From NCBI GenBank assembly GCA_963717455.1, contig OY970336.1, positions 1,736,001-1,800,000 on the forward strand: a stretch of 64,000 nucleotides of DNA. Direction: 5' to 3'. This document shows, in pieces, positions 52,684-61,678 of the stretch; position 1 is the first letter of the stretch; each line of letters starts with the position of its first letter. Below the pieces are notes generated by a model that made no database searches, was not told the DNA's origin, and worked only from the letters and a program-made list of their open reading frames with translations. This stretch comes from Bog-473 sp963717455. Its GTDB lineage: Bacteria; Actinomycetota; Acidimicrobiia; Acidimicrobiales; RAAP-2. The position numbers and the translations under genes are program-made.

Positions 52684-54306
52684 ATGCCCGGAACCTCGCT
52701 CGAAACCGCCAGCCTGACGCCCGCCACGGTCGCCCCCCCATCCAAGGATCGCCGTTGGATAGTGCTTGCGGTCCTCTGCCTGTCCGTCTTCCTCGTGGTC
52801 GTCGACAACACCATCGTCAACGTCGCTCTGCCCACCTTGAACCGCAGCCTCGGGGCGTCCATCACGTCCCTCCAGTGGATCGTCGACGCCTACAGCCTCG
52901 CCTTTGCCGGCTTGCTGCTGGCGGGAGGAGGGATCGGTGACCGCCTCGGGCGCAAGGGCACCATGCAGGTCGGTCTCGTGTTCTTCGGGCTCTTCTCGGC
53001 CGCCGCGGCCGCGTCGCACACGACCGGGACCCTGATCACGAGCCGGGCGCTCATGGGCGTGGCCGCCGCCTTCATCTTCCCGGCCAGCCTGGCCATTCTC
53101 ACAAGCGTCTTTCCCGACCCGTCCGAGCGGCAGAAGGCCCTCGGCATCTGGGGAGCCACATCTGGGATCGCGGTGGCCTTTGGGCCGATCACCGGCGGGG
53201 CGCTGCTCGAGCACTTCTGGTACGGGTCGATCTTCCTCGTGAACGTGCCGCTCGTGATCGTGACGCTCATCGCCGGCCAGGTGCTGATCCCCCGGCTCCC
53301 GAGAGTGGCGGAGCATCGCTTCGACATTCGGGGTGTGCTGCTCTCGACCCTGGGTGTGACCTCGTTGGTGCTGGGCATCATCGAGGGCCCGCAGTGGGGC
53401 TGGGCGTCGACGGGCACATTCGTGTGCCTGGCTGTCGCTGCCGTGCTGTTGACCGCCTTCGCGCTGCTCGAGCTGCGTACGGAGGGCCCCTTGCTGGACG
53501 TGCGGGTGTTCATGATCCCGCGGTTCAGTGGCGGTGCACTCTCCATCTCGGTGGCGTTCTTCTGCCTCTTCGGATTCATCTTCCTCATCACCCAGTACTT
53601 CCAGTTCGTCAAGGGGTACTCGACACTCTCGGCCGGCATGCACACCCTTCCGTTTGCGATCGTCGCGGCGATCTTCACGCCCATCGCCGCGGTGGTGGCG
53701 CTCAAGGTCGGATCACGCCTCGTAGTGACCACCGGGTTGCTCCTCATGGGAGGCGGATTGGTCGTGGCAGCGTTCAACTCTGCGGCTGACACCACCTACT
53801 TCGGACCGATCATCGTCGCCATGGTCCTGCTGTCCCTCGGTCTCGCCTCTATCACGGCGCCGACGGCGGAAGCGGTCATGGGATCGGTGCCCGACGAGCA
53901 GCGCGGAGCGGCAGCGGGAGTGAACAACACGACGAGGGAGCTCGGTGGCACGCTCGGAGTGGCCGTCTTCGGCTCGATCTTCGCCTCGTCCTTCGCCCCC
54001 AAGATCATCAGTGCGTTCCGTCCCCTCCCCATCCCGGCGGGTCCCAAGGCCGAAGCCCACCAATCCATGGCGGCCACCCTGGCCGTGGTCGCGCATGCCC
54101 CACACGCCGCGCAACCGGCTCTGCAATCCGTGGCGTTCACTGCGTTCCACAGCGGGTTGCGGGTGGCGTGCATCGCTGGAGCTGGCGTGGCCCTCATGGG
54201 CGCCGTGGCCTCCTTCCGGCTCCTGCCGGGCCGGGGCGCCTCCGAAGTGCAAACGGTGAGGGAGCCCGAGCCGTGCACGGGAGACCTCTCGTTGGTCAGC
54301 GCCTGA
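52684..54306 (+). CDS. MFS multidrug transporter (DHA2/EmrB-QacA type)
   Basis: The 540-aa protein has 14 predicted membrane helices. The first opens RRWIVLAVLCLSVFLVVVDN TIVNVALPTLNRSLGAS, and the DHA2 signature is DNTIVNVALPTLNRSLGASI, followed by GGGIGDRLGRKGTMQVGLVF (loop 2-3, motif A) and FGPITGGALLEHF (motif C). These proton-drug antiporters export hydrophobic and cationic drugs. The GGAAGGAG ribosome site supports ATG 52684. It is controlled by the divergent TetR gene. Confidence 0.92.
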   Translation: MPGTSLETASLTPATVAPPSKDRRWIVLAVLCLSVFLVVVDNTIVNVALPTLNRSLGASITSLQWIVDAYSLAFAGLLLAGGGIGDRLGRKGTMQVGLVFFGLFSAAAAASHTTGTLITSRALMGVAAAFIFPASLAILTSVFPDPSERQKALGIWGATSGIAVAFGPITGGALLEHFWYGSIFLVNVPLVIVTLIAGQVLIPRLPRVAEHRFDIRGVLLSTLGVTSLVLGIIEGPQWGWASTGTFVCLAVAAVLLTAFALLELRTEGPLLDVRVFMIPRFSGGALSISVAFFCLFGFIFLITQYFQFVKGYSTLSAGMHTLPFAIVAAIFTPIAAVVALKVGSRLVVTTGLLLMGGGLVVAAFNSAADTTYFGPIIVAMVLLSLGLASITAPTAEAVMGSVPDEQRGAAAGVNNTTRELGGTLGVAVFGSIFASSFAPKIISAFRPLPIPAGPKAEAHQSMAATLAVVAHAPHAAQPALQSVAFTAFHSGLRVACIAGAGVALMGAVASFRLLPGRGASEVQTVREPEPCTGDLSLVSA

Positions 54307-54324
54307 GCCGGCGACTAGATAGCC

Positions 54325-55533
54325 CTATCCGAAGACCAGTGGGGCGTGGCGGACGCCGGCGATGACCGGGCTGGGCGTTCGCTCGACCGGTCCCGCCCCG
54401 GCCAGGGTCTCGAAGCGGTCGAGCAGTTCGCTCAGCACGACCCGCGCCTCCAGCCGAGCCAGCGCCGCACCCAGACAGAAGTGCGGCCCGAATCCGAAGC
54501 TCACGTGTGGATTTGGATGGCGGTCGATGCGGAGCTCGTCGGCCTCGTCCCCGAACACCGCCTCGTCACGATTGGCGGACGCGTACACGAGCAGAACGGG
54601 ATCGCCCTCTGCGACCCTCTGTCCCCGGATGGTGGTGGGAGCGGTCGCCGTGCGCATGAACGAGATCACGGGCGTGGTCCAACGCAGGAGCTCTTCGATG
54701 GCGCCCGGAAGCAGGGACCGGTCGGCTCGCAAGGCGGCCCATTGGTCCGGCCGCTCGGATAGGGCAACCAGGCCACCCGAGATCAGGTTCCTCGTCGTCT
54801 CGTTCCCGGCGACCAGCAGCTGGATCAGGAACATGGCGAGCTCGGCCTCGCTCAGCTGCTCGCCACCGTCTCTGGATTGGGGGGATGAGCCGGCGGACCC
54901 CACATTGGCCAACACGGACACCAGATCCTCGGCCGGCTCCTTCCGCCGATCCTCGGCCACCTCGATGAGGTACTGCCACATCTCCATCTGCAGGAGCCCG
55001 CGCTCCTCCTCCGAGCGCTCGCTCTCCCCGGGGATGACGGCCTCGGACCACTCGAAGAAGCGCGGCCACTGCGACCCGTCCACCCCGAGCAGCTCGCAGA
55101 TCACCAGGAGCGGGAAAGGGATCGAAAGCGCCGAGACGACGTCGATCGCCTCTCCCGCCTGAATAGGGTCGAGCAGCTCCCGTGCCTTCGCCGTCACCCC
55201 CGCCTCCATCAGCCGCACCATCGACGGCTTGAACCCCGGCTGGACCAGTCGCCGGTAGCGGGTGTGCTGCGGCGGATCGGTGTGCATCATCGTCGGCGGC
55301 GAGTCGTACGTCGTGCCGATCTCGTCGATCAGGATGCCCCGCGACGAGCAGAATCCCACCGGGTCGGCCCCGATCGAGGACACTTCGGGGTGGGTGGTGA
55401 CCGCCCAGAAACCGCCGCCGTCCCGGTCGACCCAGCTCACGGGCGAGGTTCGTCGTAGCTCGGCATACAGCTCGAAGGGGTCACCGCCCGAATACAGGCT
55501 CGGATCGGTGAGGCGGCCGGCATCGGCGGTCAT
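54325..55533 (-). CDS. cytochrome P450
   Basis: The ~402-aa P450 has the I-helix motif LLVAGNETTRNLISGGLVAL, ExxR (EELLRWTTPVISFMRTA), and the heme loop FGFGPHFCLGAALARLEARV. Other blocks are HTDPPQHTRYRRLVQPGFKP and YASANRDEAVFG. It resembles actinobacterial P450s of CYP families 142/124-like or 105-like type without a fixed match. The substrate cannot be read from the sequence. It is followed by a cupin dioxygenase-like gene, an amidase and an LLM oxidoreductase, a possible accessory catabolic group. ATG 55533 was preferred; a GTG is at 55539. Confidence 0.88.
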   Translation of the reverse strand: MTADAGRLTDPSLYSGGDPFELYAELRRTSPVSWVDRDGGGFWAVTTHPEVSSIGADPVGFCSSRGILIDEIGTTYDSPPTMMHTDPPQHTRYRRLVQPGFKPSMVRLMEAGVTAKARELLDPIQAGEAIDVVSALSIPFPLLVICELLGVDGSQWPRFFEWSEAVIPGESERSEEERGLLQMEMWQYLIEVAEDRRKEPAEDLVSVLANVGSAGSSPQSRDGGEQLSEAELAMFLIQLLVAGNETTRNLISGGLVALSERPDQWAALRADRSLLPGAIEELLRWTTPVISFMRTATAPTTIRGQRVAEGDPVLLVYASANRDEAVFGDEADELRIDRHPNPHVSFGFGPHFCLGAALARLEARVVLSELLDRFETLAGAGPVERTPSPVIAGVRHAPLVFG

Positions 55534-55579
55534 GGACACAAGACGAACCGCGTCGTCGGGCTTTCAGACGATCGGGCTA

Positions 55580-56056
55580 TCAGACGATGATGCCGTTGGG
55601 GCGCGGGTCGCCCTGGGCCTCGAGCAGGGCGTAGTACGCCTCGAGCGTCCCGGGCCCGTCGGAGACAGATTCCACGGATCCGTCCTCGGCCAGGTTCAAG
55701 AGCGCACCCTCGATGATGAAGCACACGTCGGTGTCCTCCTTGTTGTCCTCGGGCACGTGCAGGGTGTGCACCGAGTTCGCAGGCTCGTACAGGTAGGAGC
55801 CTGCCGTCACGAAGAAGTCGTACTCGAGGTAGTGCCAGCGACCCGCCGCCGTGAAGGCGTCCACCGACCCGGTGTGCCGGTGGGTCTGCAGCAGCACTCC
55901 GGGGTTGAAGCGGTTAAGGATGACCCACGTGCCGTGCTGGGAGTCGAACCGAACCACCTTGAGCAGCACGCCCATCCCTGTGTCGGCCCACGGGGCGTCC
56001 TCGTCGCCGACGAGGCGGACGGTCTCCCTCGGATTGGTTGGCGTGGCGATCGACAT
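55580..56056 (-). CDS. Cupin-domain protein, 2,4'-dihydroxyacetophenone dioxygenase-like
   Basis: The 158-aa protein is a single cupin with a His-containing metal motif: LNRFNPGVLLQTHRHTGSVD AFTAAGRWHYLEYDF, then YEPANSVHTLHVPEDNKEDT. The HxH and following residues (RHTGSVDAFT, HYLEY, SVHTL) match the small 2,4'-dihydroxyacetophenone dioxygenase-like cupins that cleave aromatic ketones using Fe. A dioxygenase role is inferred; other cupins share the fold. It follows the P450 and precedes an amidase on the same strand. Confidence 0.75.
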   Translation of the reverse strand: MSIATPTNPRETVRLVGDEDAPWADTGMGVLLKVVRFDSQHGTWVILNRFNPGVLLQTHRHTGSVDAFTAAGRWHYLEYDFFVTAGSYLYEPANSVHTLHVPEDNKEDTDVCFIIEGALLNLAEDGSVESVSDGPGTLEAYYALLEAQGDPRPNGIIV

Positions 56057-56083
56057 CGGGATCTGTTCCTCTCTGGATTGGAT

Positions 56084-57499
56084 CTAGTCGGGCAGGGGAG
56101 CGAGCGTATCGAGGTCGAGGGCGGCCTCGAGGGCCGCGGCGGTGCGCAGCACGACGAGGTCCCCATGCTGGGGTCCCACGAGCTGCAGGCCGATCGGGAG
56201 GCCATCGCTGTTCAGACCGACGGGGATCGTGGCCGCCGGTGACCGGGTCATGTTGAACGGATAGGTGAACTGGATCCAGTTGGCCGTCGTCTCCCCGTTG
56301 ACGCTGCTCGTCATGTCGTCGGCGAACGGGGCGACGCCCGAACATGTCGGCGTCACCAGGATGCGGGCCGTGTGGAAGAGCTCGACGAGCCGCAGGTTCA
56401 TGAGGTGGAAGTGATCGACGACCTGCAGCAGCTGCTCGGCGGTGGTCGACTGCGCGACGTCGACGAAGTGGCGCAGGACGGGGTGCACCTCCGCCCAACG
56501 CGGATGGTTCATGAATGGTCGCAGGGCGCGCAAGGTGCAGGCCCCGGTGAAGGTGAGGAAATCAGCGACGGGGTCGGCGTCAAAGACGGACCCCAACACG
56601 ACGACGTCGGCGCCCAGTGACTCGAGCACCCCCACGGCCCGCTCGCAGGCGCCGGCGACCTCGGCGTCGACGGTGGCGTAGCCGAGGGTCGGCGCGTAGG
56701 CGATGCGGACGGGGACGTGCGGGTCCTCGAGCGCGGCGAGCCACGAGGCCTCGGGGCGGGGGAGGGCCCGAAGGTCGGTGGGGTCGGGGCCGACGGCCAC
56801 GTCGAGGGCGCGGGCGACGTCGGCGATGCGCCGGGCCATGGGGCCGTTCGTGGACAGGTCGATCCATCCAGGGGGATTGGGCCCGCCGGCGGGGACGCGA
56901 CCGAGGCTGGGCTTCATCCCGGAGAGGCCGCAGCAGGCTGAGGGGATCCGGATGGACCCGCCGCCGTCGGAGCCGGTGGCGAGGGGGACCATGCCGGCGG
57001 CGAGCGCCGCCGATGCGCCGCCCGAGGAGCCGCCCGGTCCCCTGGATGTGTCGAACGGGTTCAGCGAGGGGCCGAATATGGCGTTGGTCGTGTTCCCCAT
57101 CCAGCCGAACTCGGGTGTGTTTGTCTTCCCGACCACGACGCATCCGGCGGCCCGCATGCGGGCGACGAAGGGGTCATCGGCGCCGGCCGGCGGGTCGTCG
57201 GCGTGGAGCGCCGACCCATACGTCGTGGTGTAGCCGACTGCGTTCTGGAGATCCTTGATCCCGATGGGAATGCCGGCCAGCGGGCCGGGGTCGCCGCCTT
57301 CGACGATGTGGGCGTCGATGGCGTCGGCCCCGTGGAGGGCCCGCTCGGCGTCGACCGCGACGAAGGCGTTGTAGATGGGGTTGAGGCGCTCGATCCGATC
57401 CAGGGTGGCCTGGGTCAGCTCCCGGGCGCTCACCTCCTTGGCCCGCACCGAGCGGGCGAGCTCGGCGAGCGACGTGGTGCGGAAGTCGATCTCTGTCAT
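56084..57499 (-). CDS. Amidase signature family hydrolase
   Basis: The 471-aa protein has the amidase signature: the catalytic Lys in GIPIGIKDLQNA (about 80), the cis-Ser in SRGPGGSSGGASAALAAGMV and the nucleophile Ser in PLATGSDGGGSIRIPSACCG. It hydrolyses amide bonds of small substrates to acids and amines, such as aryl or fatty amides. A GKTNTPEFGWMGNTTNAIFG block is standard. It is the third gene of the group beginning with the P450 at 55.5 kb. Substrate unknown. Confidence 0.9.
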   Translation of the reverse strand: MTEIDFRTTSLAELARSVRAKEVSARELTQATLDRIERLNPIYNAFVAVDAERALHGADAIDAHIVEGGDPGPLAGIPIGIKDLQNAVGYTTTYGSALHADDPPAGADDPFVARMRAAGCVVVGKTNTPEFGWMGNTTNAIFGPSLNPFDTSRGPGGSSGGASAALAAGMVPLATGSDGGGSIRIPSACCGLSGMKPSLGRVPAGGPNPPGWIDLSTNGPMARRIADVARALDVAVGPDPTDLRALPRPEASWLAALEDPHVPVRIAYAPTLGYATVDAEVAGACERAVGVLESLGADVVVLGSVFDADPVADFLTFTGACTLRALRPFMNHPRWAEVHPVLRHFVDVAQSTTAEQLLQVVDHFHLMNLRLVELFHTARILVTPTCSGVAPFADDMTSSVNGETTANWIQFTYPFNMTRSPAATIPVGLNSDGLPIGLQLVGPQHGDLVVLRTAAALEAALDLDTLAPLPD

Positions 57500-57533
57500 G
57501 CCTGCCGGCTCGTTCTGCTTTCCCCGCCCGGCC

Positions 57534-58517
57534 CTATCCAGCCGATGGGGAGAGGCCGGCCACGGCCTCGGCCAGGTCGATCCCGATCGGAATGACCATC
57601 GGTGCCGGGATGGTCACGCCATGGTCGACGTACCGCTGCACGTGCGCCCGGCATTCGGCCGCAGAGCCGTGGACGACCAACTCGTCGACCACTTCGTCAG
57701 GGATGGCCTCGAGCGCTCCCTTGCGATCCCCGGCGGTCCAGGCGTCCCACATGGGCTGGAGCGCCGGACCACGTCCCAGCCAGCGATGGAATTCCGCGTA
57801 GGCATGGACGTTGAGGTAGGCGGTGATCATGCGGCGCCCCACCGTGCGGGCCACGTCGGCGTCGTCGGTGACGATGACGAAGATGCGGGCGACGATCTCC
57901 CGCCTCGCCCCCTCGGCCGCCTTCTCCACCTCCGCCACCGACGTCGCCACGTCCTCGGCGCTGAGCCAGTTGAGGATCGCTCCGTCCGCCTCCCGTCCGG
58001 CCAGGTGCAGCATGCCCGGGCGCAGCGCTGCCAGGTAGATCGGCGGGAGCTGCTCGGGTATCCGGGAGAGGCGGAAGCCCTTGACGCTGAAGGTCTCGAA
58101 GTCCTCGGTGACCTTCTCGCCGCTGAAGGCCATGTTGAGGAATCGCACCGTGTCGGCCATCCGGCGGTACTGGTTCTCGAAGGCCATGCCATTCCAATTG
58201 GCGACGATCACTTCGGACGAGGCGCCGAGCCCGCAGGCGAAACGGCCCGGCGCGGCGTCGGCCATGGAGGCCAAGCTCTGGGCCAGCAGCGCGGGTCCCC
58301 GGGTGTAGGCGGGCGTGATGGCCACGCCGAGATTCAGCTCGGGCTCCCAGGCCGCGGCGAGGGCGAGGGGCGTAAACCCGTCGGCCCCGTCCACCTCTGC
58401 CGACCACACGTCGGTGTAGCCGAGCTCACGCAGGCGGGCGAACCACTCGCGATGGGCGTGCAGCGGGATCCCGTCGAAGGGGATCGTGATGCCCGGACGG
58501 GCGGGAGTGGGGCTCAT
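57534..58517 (-). CDS. luciferase-like (LLM) F420-dependent oxidoreductase
   Basis: The ~327-aa protein is a TIGR03841/LLM-type F420-dependent oxidoreductase: WFARLRELGYTDVWSAEVDG, ALAAAWEPELNLGVAITPAY, RFACGLGASSEVIVANWNG and LAALRPGMLHLAGREADGAI. The GLGASSEVIV block is the cofactor loop. The ATG at 58517 overlaps the stop of the PPK2 gene (ATGA), which couples it to that gene despite an apparently unrelated function. Confidence 0.87.
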   Translation of the reverse strand: MSPTPARPGITIPFDGIPLHAHREWFARLRELGYTDVWSAEVDGADGFTPLALAAAWEPELNLGVAITPAYTRGPALLAQSLASMADAAPGRFACGLGASSEVIVANWNGMAFENQYRRMADTVRFLNMAFSGEKVTEDFETFSVKGFRLSRIPEQLPPIYLAALRPGMLHLAGREADGAILNWLSAEDVATSVAEVEKAAEGARREIVARIFVIVTDDADVARTVGRRMITAYLNVHAYAEFHRWLGRGPALQPMWDAWTAGDRKGALEAIPDEVVDELVVHGSAAECRAHVQRYVDHGVTIPAPMVIPIGIDLAEAVAGLSPSAG

Positions 58518-59638
58518 GCCTCGATGCGCTCCTCGGCTTGACCTTGACCTTGGCCCTGGCCTTGGCTTTGGCCTTGCTCCTGCGAGCCAACGGAGCCGTT
58601 GGGCCCGTCGGGGTCCGGCTGGAACTCCGCGTCGTCGAAGGCGAGGGCGAGTTCGGTCTTCTCCTCAGCGGCGTCGTGGGGCGGCACCGGGACCCCCCAA
58701 CGCTCCATACCCTGCTCCAACCGCCGGATCACCGTCTCGATGACCTCCACGCGACCGTTGCGCTTGTTCTCCGAGGAGATCACGTCCCACGGAGCGAGGG
58801 GACCGTTCGTGAGGCGCAGCATGTCGGACACCGCCTCGTCGTACTCCGCCCGCTTCTCGCGGTTGCGCCAGTCCTCGTCCGTCAGCTTCCACGACTTGAG
58901 GGCGTCGTCACGGCGCCGGACGAAGCGTCGCAGCTGCTCCTCGTGCGACATATGCATCCAGAGCTTGATCACGATCATCCCCTCTTCTGCGAGGGTGTGC
59001 TCGAAGTCCTTGATCTCCTGATACGCACGGCGCCACTGCACCTTGGTCGCCAGGTTCTCGACGCGCTCGACCAGGACGCGCCCGTACCAGCTGCGGTCGA
59101 AGATGGTCATGCCGCCCCAGCCGGGCAGTGGAGGCCAGAACCGCCACAAGAAGTGATGCCGTAGCTCGTCGGGCGTCGGCGCCGCAAATGGGGCGACGTG
59201 CACGTGGCGAGGGTCGAGGGGCTCGACCAGCCTCTTGATCGCGCCTCCCTTCCCTGCGGCGTCCCATCCCTCGAAGACGATGCACACCGGGGGACCGAGC
59301 TGGCCATCCCTCAGCTGACCCCCGTTGATGAGCCGCAGGTGCAACAGTCGGCGCTGCGCCCAGCCGAGCCGCTTGGCCTCCTCGTCCTTGGAGAGCCGGC
59401 GCGTGAGATCGGAGTCCTCGAGTCGCGGGTAATCCTGGGCCTGCGCACCCGATGTCGCCCCCGCCTTCACGTCGGTTCCGGCGCCGCCACTCGGTTCACG
59501 GGCGGTAGCGCGGGCCGCGTTGGGGGCACCCGGGGTGGCACTCGTGAGGGCACTCGGGGCCGCAGCATTGGCCTCGCTGGCGGTGGAGGCTTCATCATGG
59601 TGGCCGCTGCTGTGGCCGCCGTGATCGTGCTTGCTCAC
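58514..59638 (-). CDS. ppk2: Polyphosphate kinase 2 (PPK2)
   Basis: The ~374-aa protein has a disordered ~70-residue N-terminus rich in Ala, His and Ser, then the PPK2 domain: Walker A FEGWDAAGKGGAIKRL (about 122-137), Walker B TIFDRSWYGRVLVERVE (about 178-194) and WKLTDEDWRNREKRAEYDEA. PPK2 uses polyphosphate to phosphorylate ADP or GDP, or AMP in some classes. The C-terminus ends in a QG repeat (SQGQGQGQGQAEE) encoded by a hexanucleotide-like repeat (58540-58585). GTG 59638 overlaps the stop of the D12 methyltransferase gene. Confidence 0.88.
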   Translation of the reverse strand: MSKHDHGGHSSGHHDEASTASEANAAAPSALTSATPGAPNAARATAREPSGGAGTDVKAGATSGAQAQDYPRLEDSDLTRRLSKDEEAKRLGWAQRRLLHLRLINGGQLRDGQLGPPVCIVFEGWDAAGKGGAIKRLVEPLDPRHVHVAPFAAPTPDELRHHFLWRFWPPLPGWGGMTIFDRSWYGRVLVERVENLATKVQWRRAYQEIKDFEHTLAEEGMIVIKLWMHMSHEEQLRRFVRRRDDALKSWKLTDEDWRNREKRAEYDEAVSDMLRLTNGPLAPWDVISSENKRNGRVEVIETVIRRLEQGMERWGVPVPPHDAAEEKTELALAFDDAEFQPDPDGPNGSVGSQEQGQSQGQGQGQGQAEERIEA

Positions 59639-60852
59639 GTTGCCTGTTGTAGCCGATCCACGATGGGTGGGGCGACCGCAACCCGGACCGGGGAGCCCGC
59701 CGGCGCCGGAGCGGCCGACATCGAACCCACCGCCTCGACGACACGCCGCACGATCGCCGCTTCGCCTGCGATGACCAGCAACTCCTGGTTCGACAGGTGG
59801 CTGATCCGACCGACCTTGTGCCCGGATGGGTTGAAGATGCCGATCCGGGCCCCGACGTATCGAGTCGAGTCGAAGGCGAGAGTCGCCACCTCCCGCTGCA
59901 CCGCAGCTCCAGAGCGGGGACCGACCCCATCTTTGGATGGGCCTCCAGCTGGGGGAGCGATGCGGAGTGCTGGGGGAGCGATGCGGACCGCGCACATCGC
60001 CTTGAGCTCGTCCAGCTCGAGCCATGACTCATCGTTGTACGACAGAACCAGCAGGTCACAATCCACGGATCGGACCACCGAGGCCAGTGCGGCCGGCATC
60101 GTCCTCTTCGAGTTGAACGCAGATCGTGTGGATGGGTCGCGCGAGTCCACCCGCTTGCGGGCCACGCCATAGGCCTCGGGCGCATCCCAGGCGACCAGCG
60201 TCTCCCACGCGTGATAGTTGGTGAAGTACCGGTGCTGGTTGTACGGCGGATCGAGGTAGGCCAGGTCGAAGTGCCCCAACTGCGGCGCCAGCGCCACCGC
60301 ATCGCCCTGGATGGCGCCCCCCGCCCCCACCAGCAGCTCGGGCACCCGCAGCTCCAGCGGGTTGAACGACCGTGGCGACCACTGCTTCACGTACGCCATC
60401 TGCACGCCGGTCGTCGAGTCCACCCGGTCTGCCGCCTCGATGAGGCTCGTCAACAACAAGGGGAACAGGGGTGACCCCGCATACTCCGAGTCGATGGCAT
60501 CCCGCACGGCATCTATCCGAGCGGCGTTGTGCGGCTGGAAGAACCGGGCCTGACGGCTGAACATCTCGTGGACGTAGCCCGGCTTGCCCGGGATGGCGTT
60601 GAGATGGGTGACCGCCGCCCGGAGCTGCCCTACGTCGGTGGCGGCGGCATCCGCCTCGATGTAGGTGCGGGCGAAGGCGTGCGCGTATCGAGCACTGTCG
60701 ACGGCGGTGACGTGCGTGCCCTGCGCCTTGAAGGCCTGGGCGACACGGGTGGTGCCGGTGAAGAGGTCGAGCGCCGTGCGGGCGCCCGAGGCCCGGCATA
60801 TCTCCGTGAGCACCGGGACGAGGCGCCGCTTGGAGCCCAGGTACTTGATCAT
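59635..60852 (-). CDS. D12-class DNA adenine N6-methyltransferase
   Basis: The 405-aa protein has a D12-class opening (MIKYLGSKRRLVPVLTEICR) and methyltransferase motif I (LDLFTGTTRVAQAFKAQGTH), then motif IV DPPY in LAYLDPPYNQHRYFTNYHAW. LLVLSYNDES lies near the end of the catalytic domain. It should methylate adenine in DNA; target sequence unknown. No restriction endonuclease is adjacent, so it is an orphan methyltransferase or a regulator. A 7-residue in-frame duplication (RIAPPALRIAPPAG) near residue 285 is encoded by a 16-bp direct repeat at 59951-59987. ATG 60852; stop overlaps the PPK2 start. Confidence 0.85.
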   Translation of the reverse strand: MIKYLGSKRRLVPVLTEICRASGARTALDLFTGTTRVAQAFKAQGTHVTAVDSARYAHAFARTYIEADAAATDVGQLRAAVTHLNAIPGKPGYVHEMFSRQARFFQPHNAARIDAVRDAIDSEYAGSPLFPLLLTSLIEAADRVDSTTGVQMAYVKQWSPRSFNPLELRVPELLVGAGGAIQGDAVALAPQLGHFDLAYLDPPYNQHRYFTNYHAWETLVAWDAPEAYGVARKRVDSRDPSTRSAFNSKRTMPAALASVVRSVDCDLLVLSYNDESWLELDELKAMCAVRIAPPALRIAPPAGGPSKDGVGPRSGAAVQREVATLAFDSTRYVGARIGIFNPSGHKVGRISHLSNQELLVIAGEAAIVRRVVEAVGSMSAAPAPAGSPVRVAVAPPIVDRLQQAT

Positions 60853-60922
60853 CGGGCCGTCATCGGGCCGACACCGGGGAGCTCATGAGGCGGTCACGTG
60901 GCCCACCCTACGATGGGTCGTC

Positions 60923-61678
60923 ATGGCCCCCGGGGACCATCCAGAAGCGGCGGCGGTCTCCGAGGAGGCCTCTGCTTCGTCGACCGCCTCGGACTCGTCG
61001 GCCTCGCACTGGGTGCGCTGGCACCAGGCCTATGAGGACCCGACGTCGCCGCTGTCGCTGCGCCTCCGGATCGTAAAGTCCATGGTGCGGGATTTCCTGG
61101 ATTGTGTCCCCTCTCCGCCCACCCATCCTGGGCCCGTCCGGATGGTGAGCATATGCGCCGGCCAGGGCCGAGACGTGATCGACGTCGTCTCGACCCATCC
61201 AAGGGGCGGCGATGTGTCGGCGCTGCTCGTCGAGCTCGACCCCGCCCTCGTCGCCTTCGCCCGCGACCGCGCCGCGGGGGCGGGTGTGGCCGAGCAGGTC
61301 CGGATCGTCGAGGGCGACGCCTCGCTGTGCCGGTGGTACGAGAGCGACGTGCCCGCCGACCTGGTGCTGGTCTGCGGAGTGTTCGGGAACATCAGCCCGG
61401 GTGACATCACGCGCACCATCCAGGCGCTGCCTGGATGGTGCCGGATGGGGTCGGAGGTCATCTGGACCCGTCACCGTCGCCCGCCCGACGCCACACCGGC
61501 CATCCGGGCGGATTTCGCCGCCGCCGGGTTCTCGGAGCTCGCCTTCGAGGCGCCCGACGGCTACGTGTTGTCAGTCGGACGGCACCGTCTGGACGTGGAG
61601 CCCGGCGCCGGCGCCACCACCTTCGACCCGGCATACAAGCTCTTCGACTTCGTCGGCGACGGCTGCGCACCGGCATGA
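60923..61678 (+). CDS. class I SAM-dependent methyltransferase-like protein
   Basis: The ~251-aa protein contains a SAM-binding motif VRMVSICAGQGRDVIDVVST (motif I, about 75), then LLVELDPALVAFARDRAAGA (motif II) and VRIVEGDASLCRWYESDVPA DLVLVCGVFGNIS. The CAGQGRDVI variation of GxGxG is common in the methyltransferase family with N-terminal YEDP..L. Substrate unknown. The frame stays open upstream but the ATG 60923 is the first that fits the sequence; it diverges from the D12 gene and overlaps the next ATG. Confidence 0.8.
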   Translation: MAPGDHPEAAAVSEEASASSTASDSSASHWVRWHQAYEDPTSPLSLRLRIVKSMVRDFLDCVPSPPTHPGPVRMVSICAGQGRDVIDVVSTHPRGGDVSALLVELDPALVAFARDRAAGAGVAEQVRIVEGDASLCRWYESDVPADLVLVCGVFGNISPGDITRTIQALPGWCRMGSEVIWTRHRRPPDATPAIRADFAAAGFSELAFEAPDGYVLSVGRHRLDVEPGAGATTFDPAYKLFDFVGDGCAPA

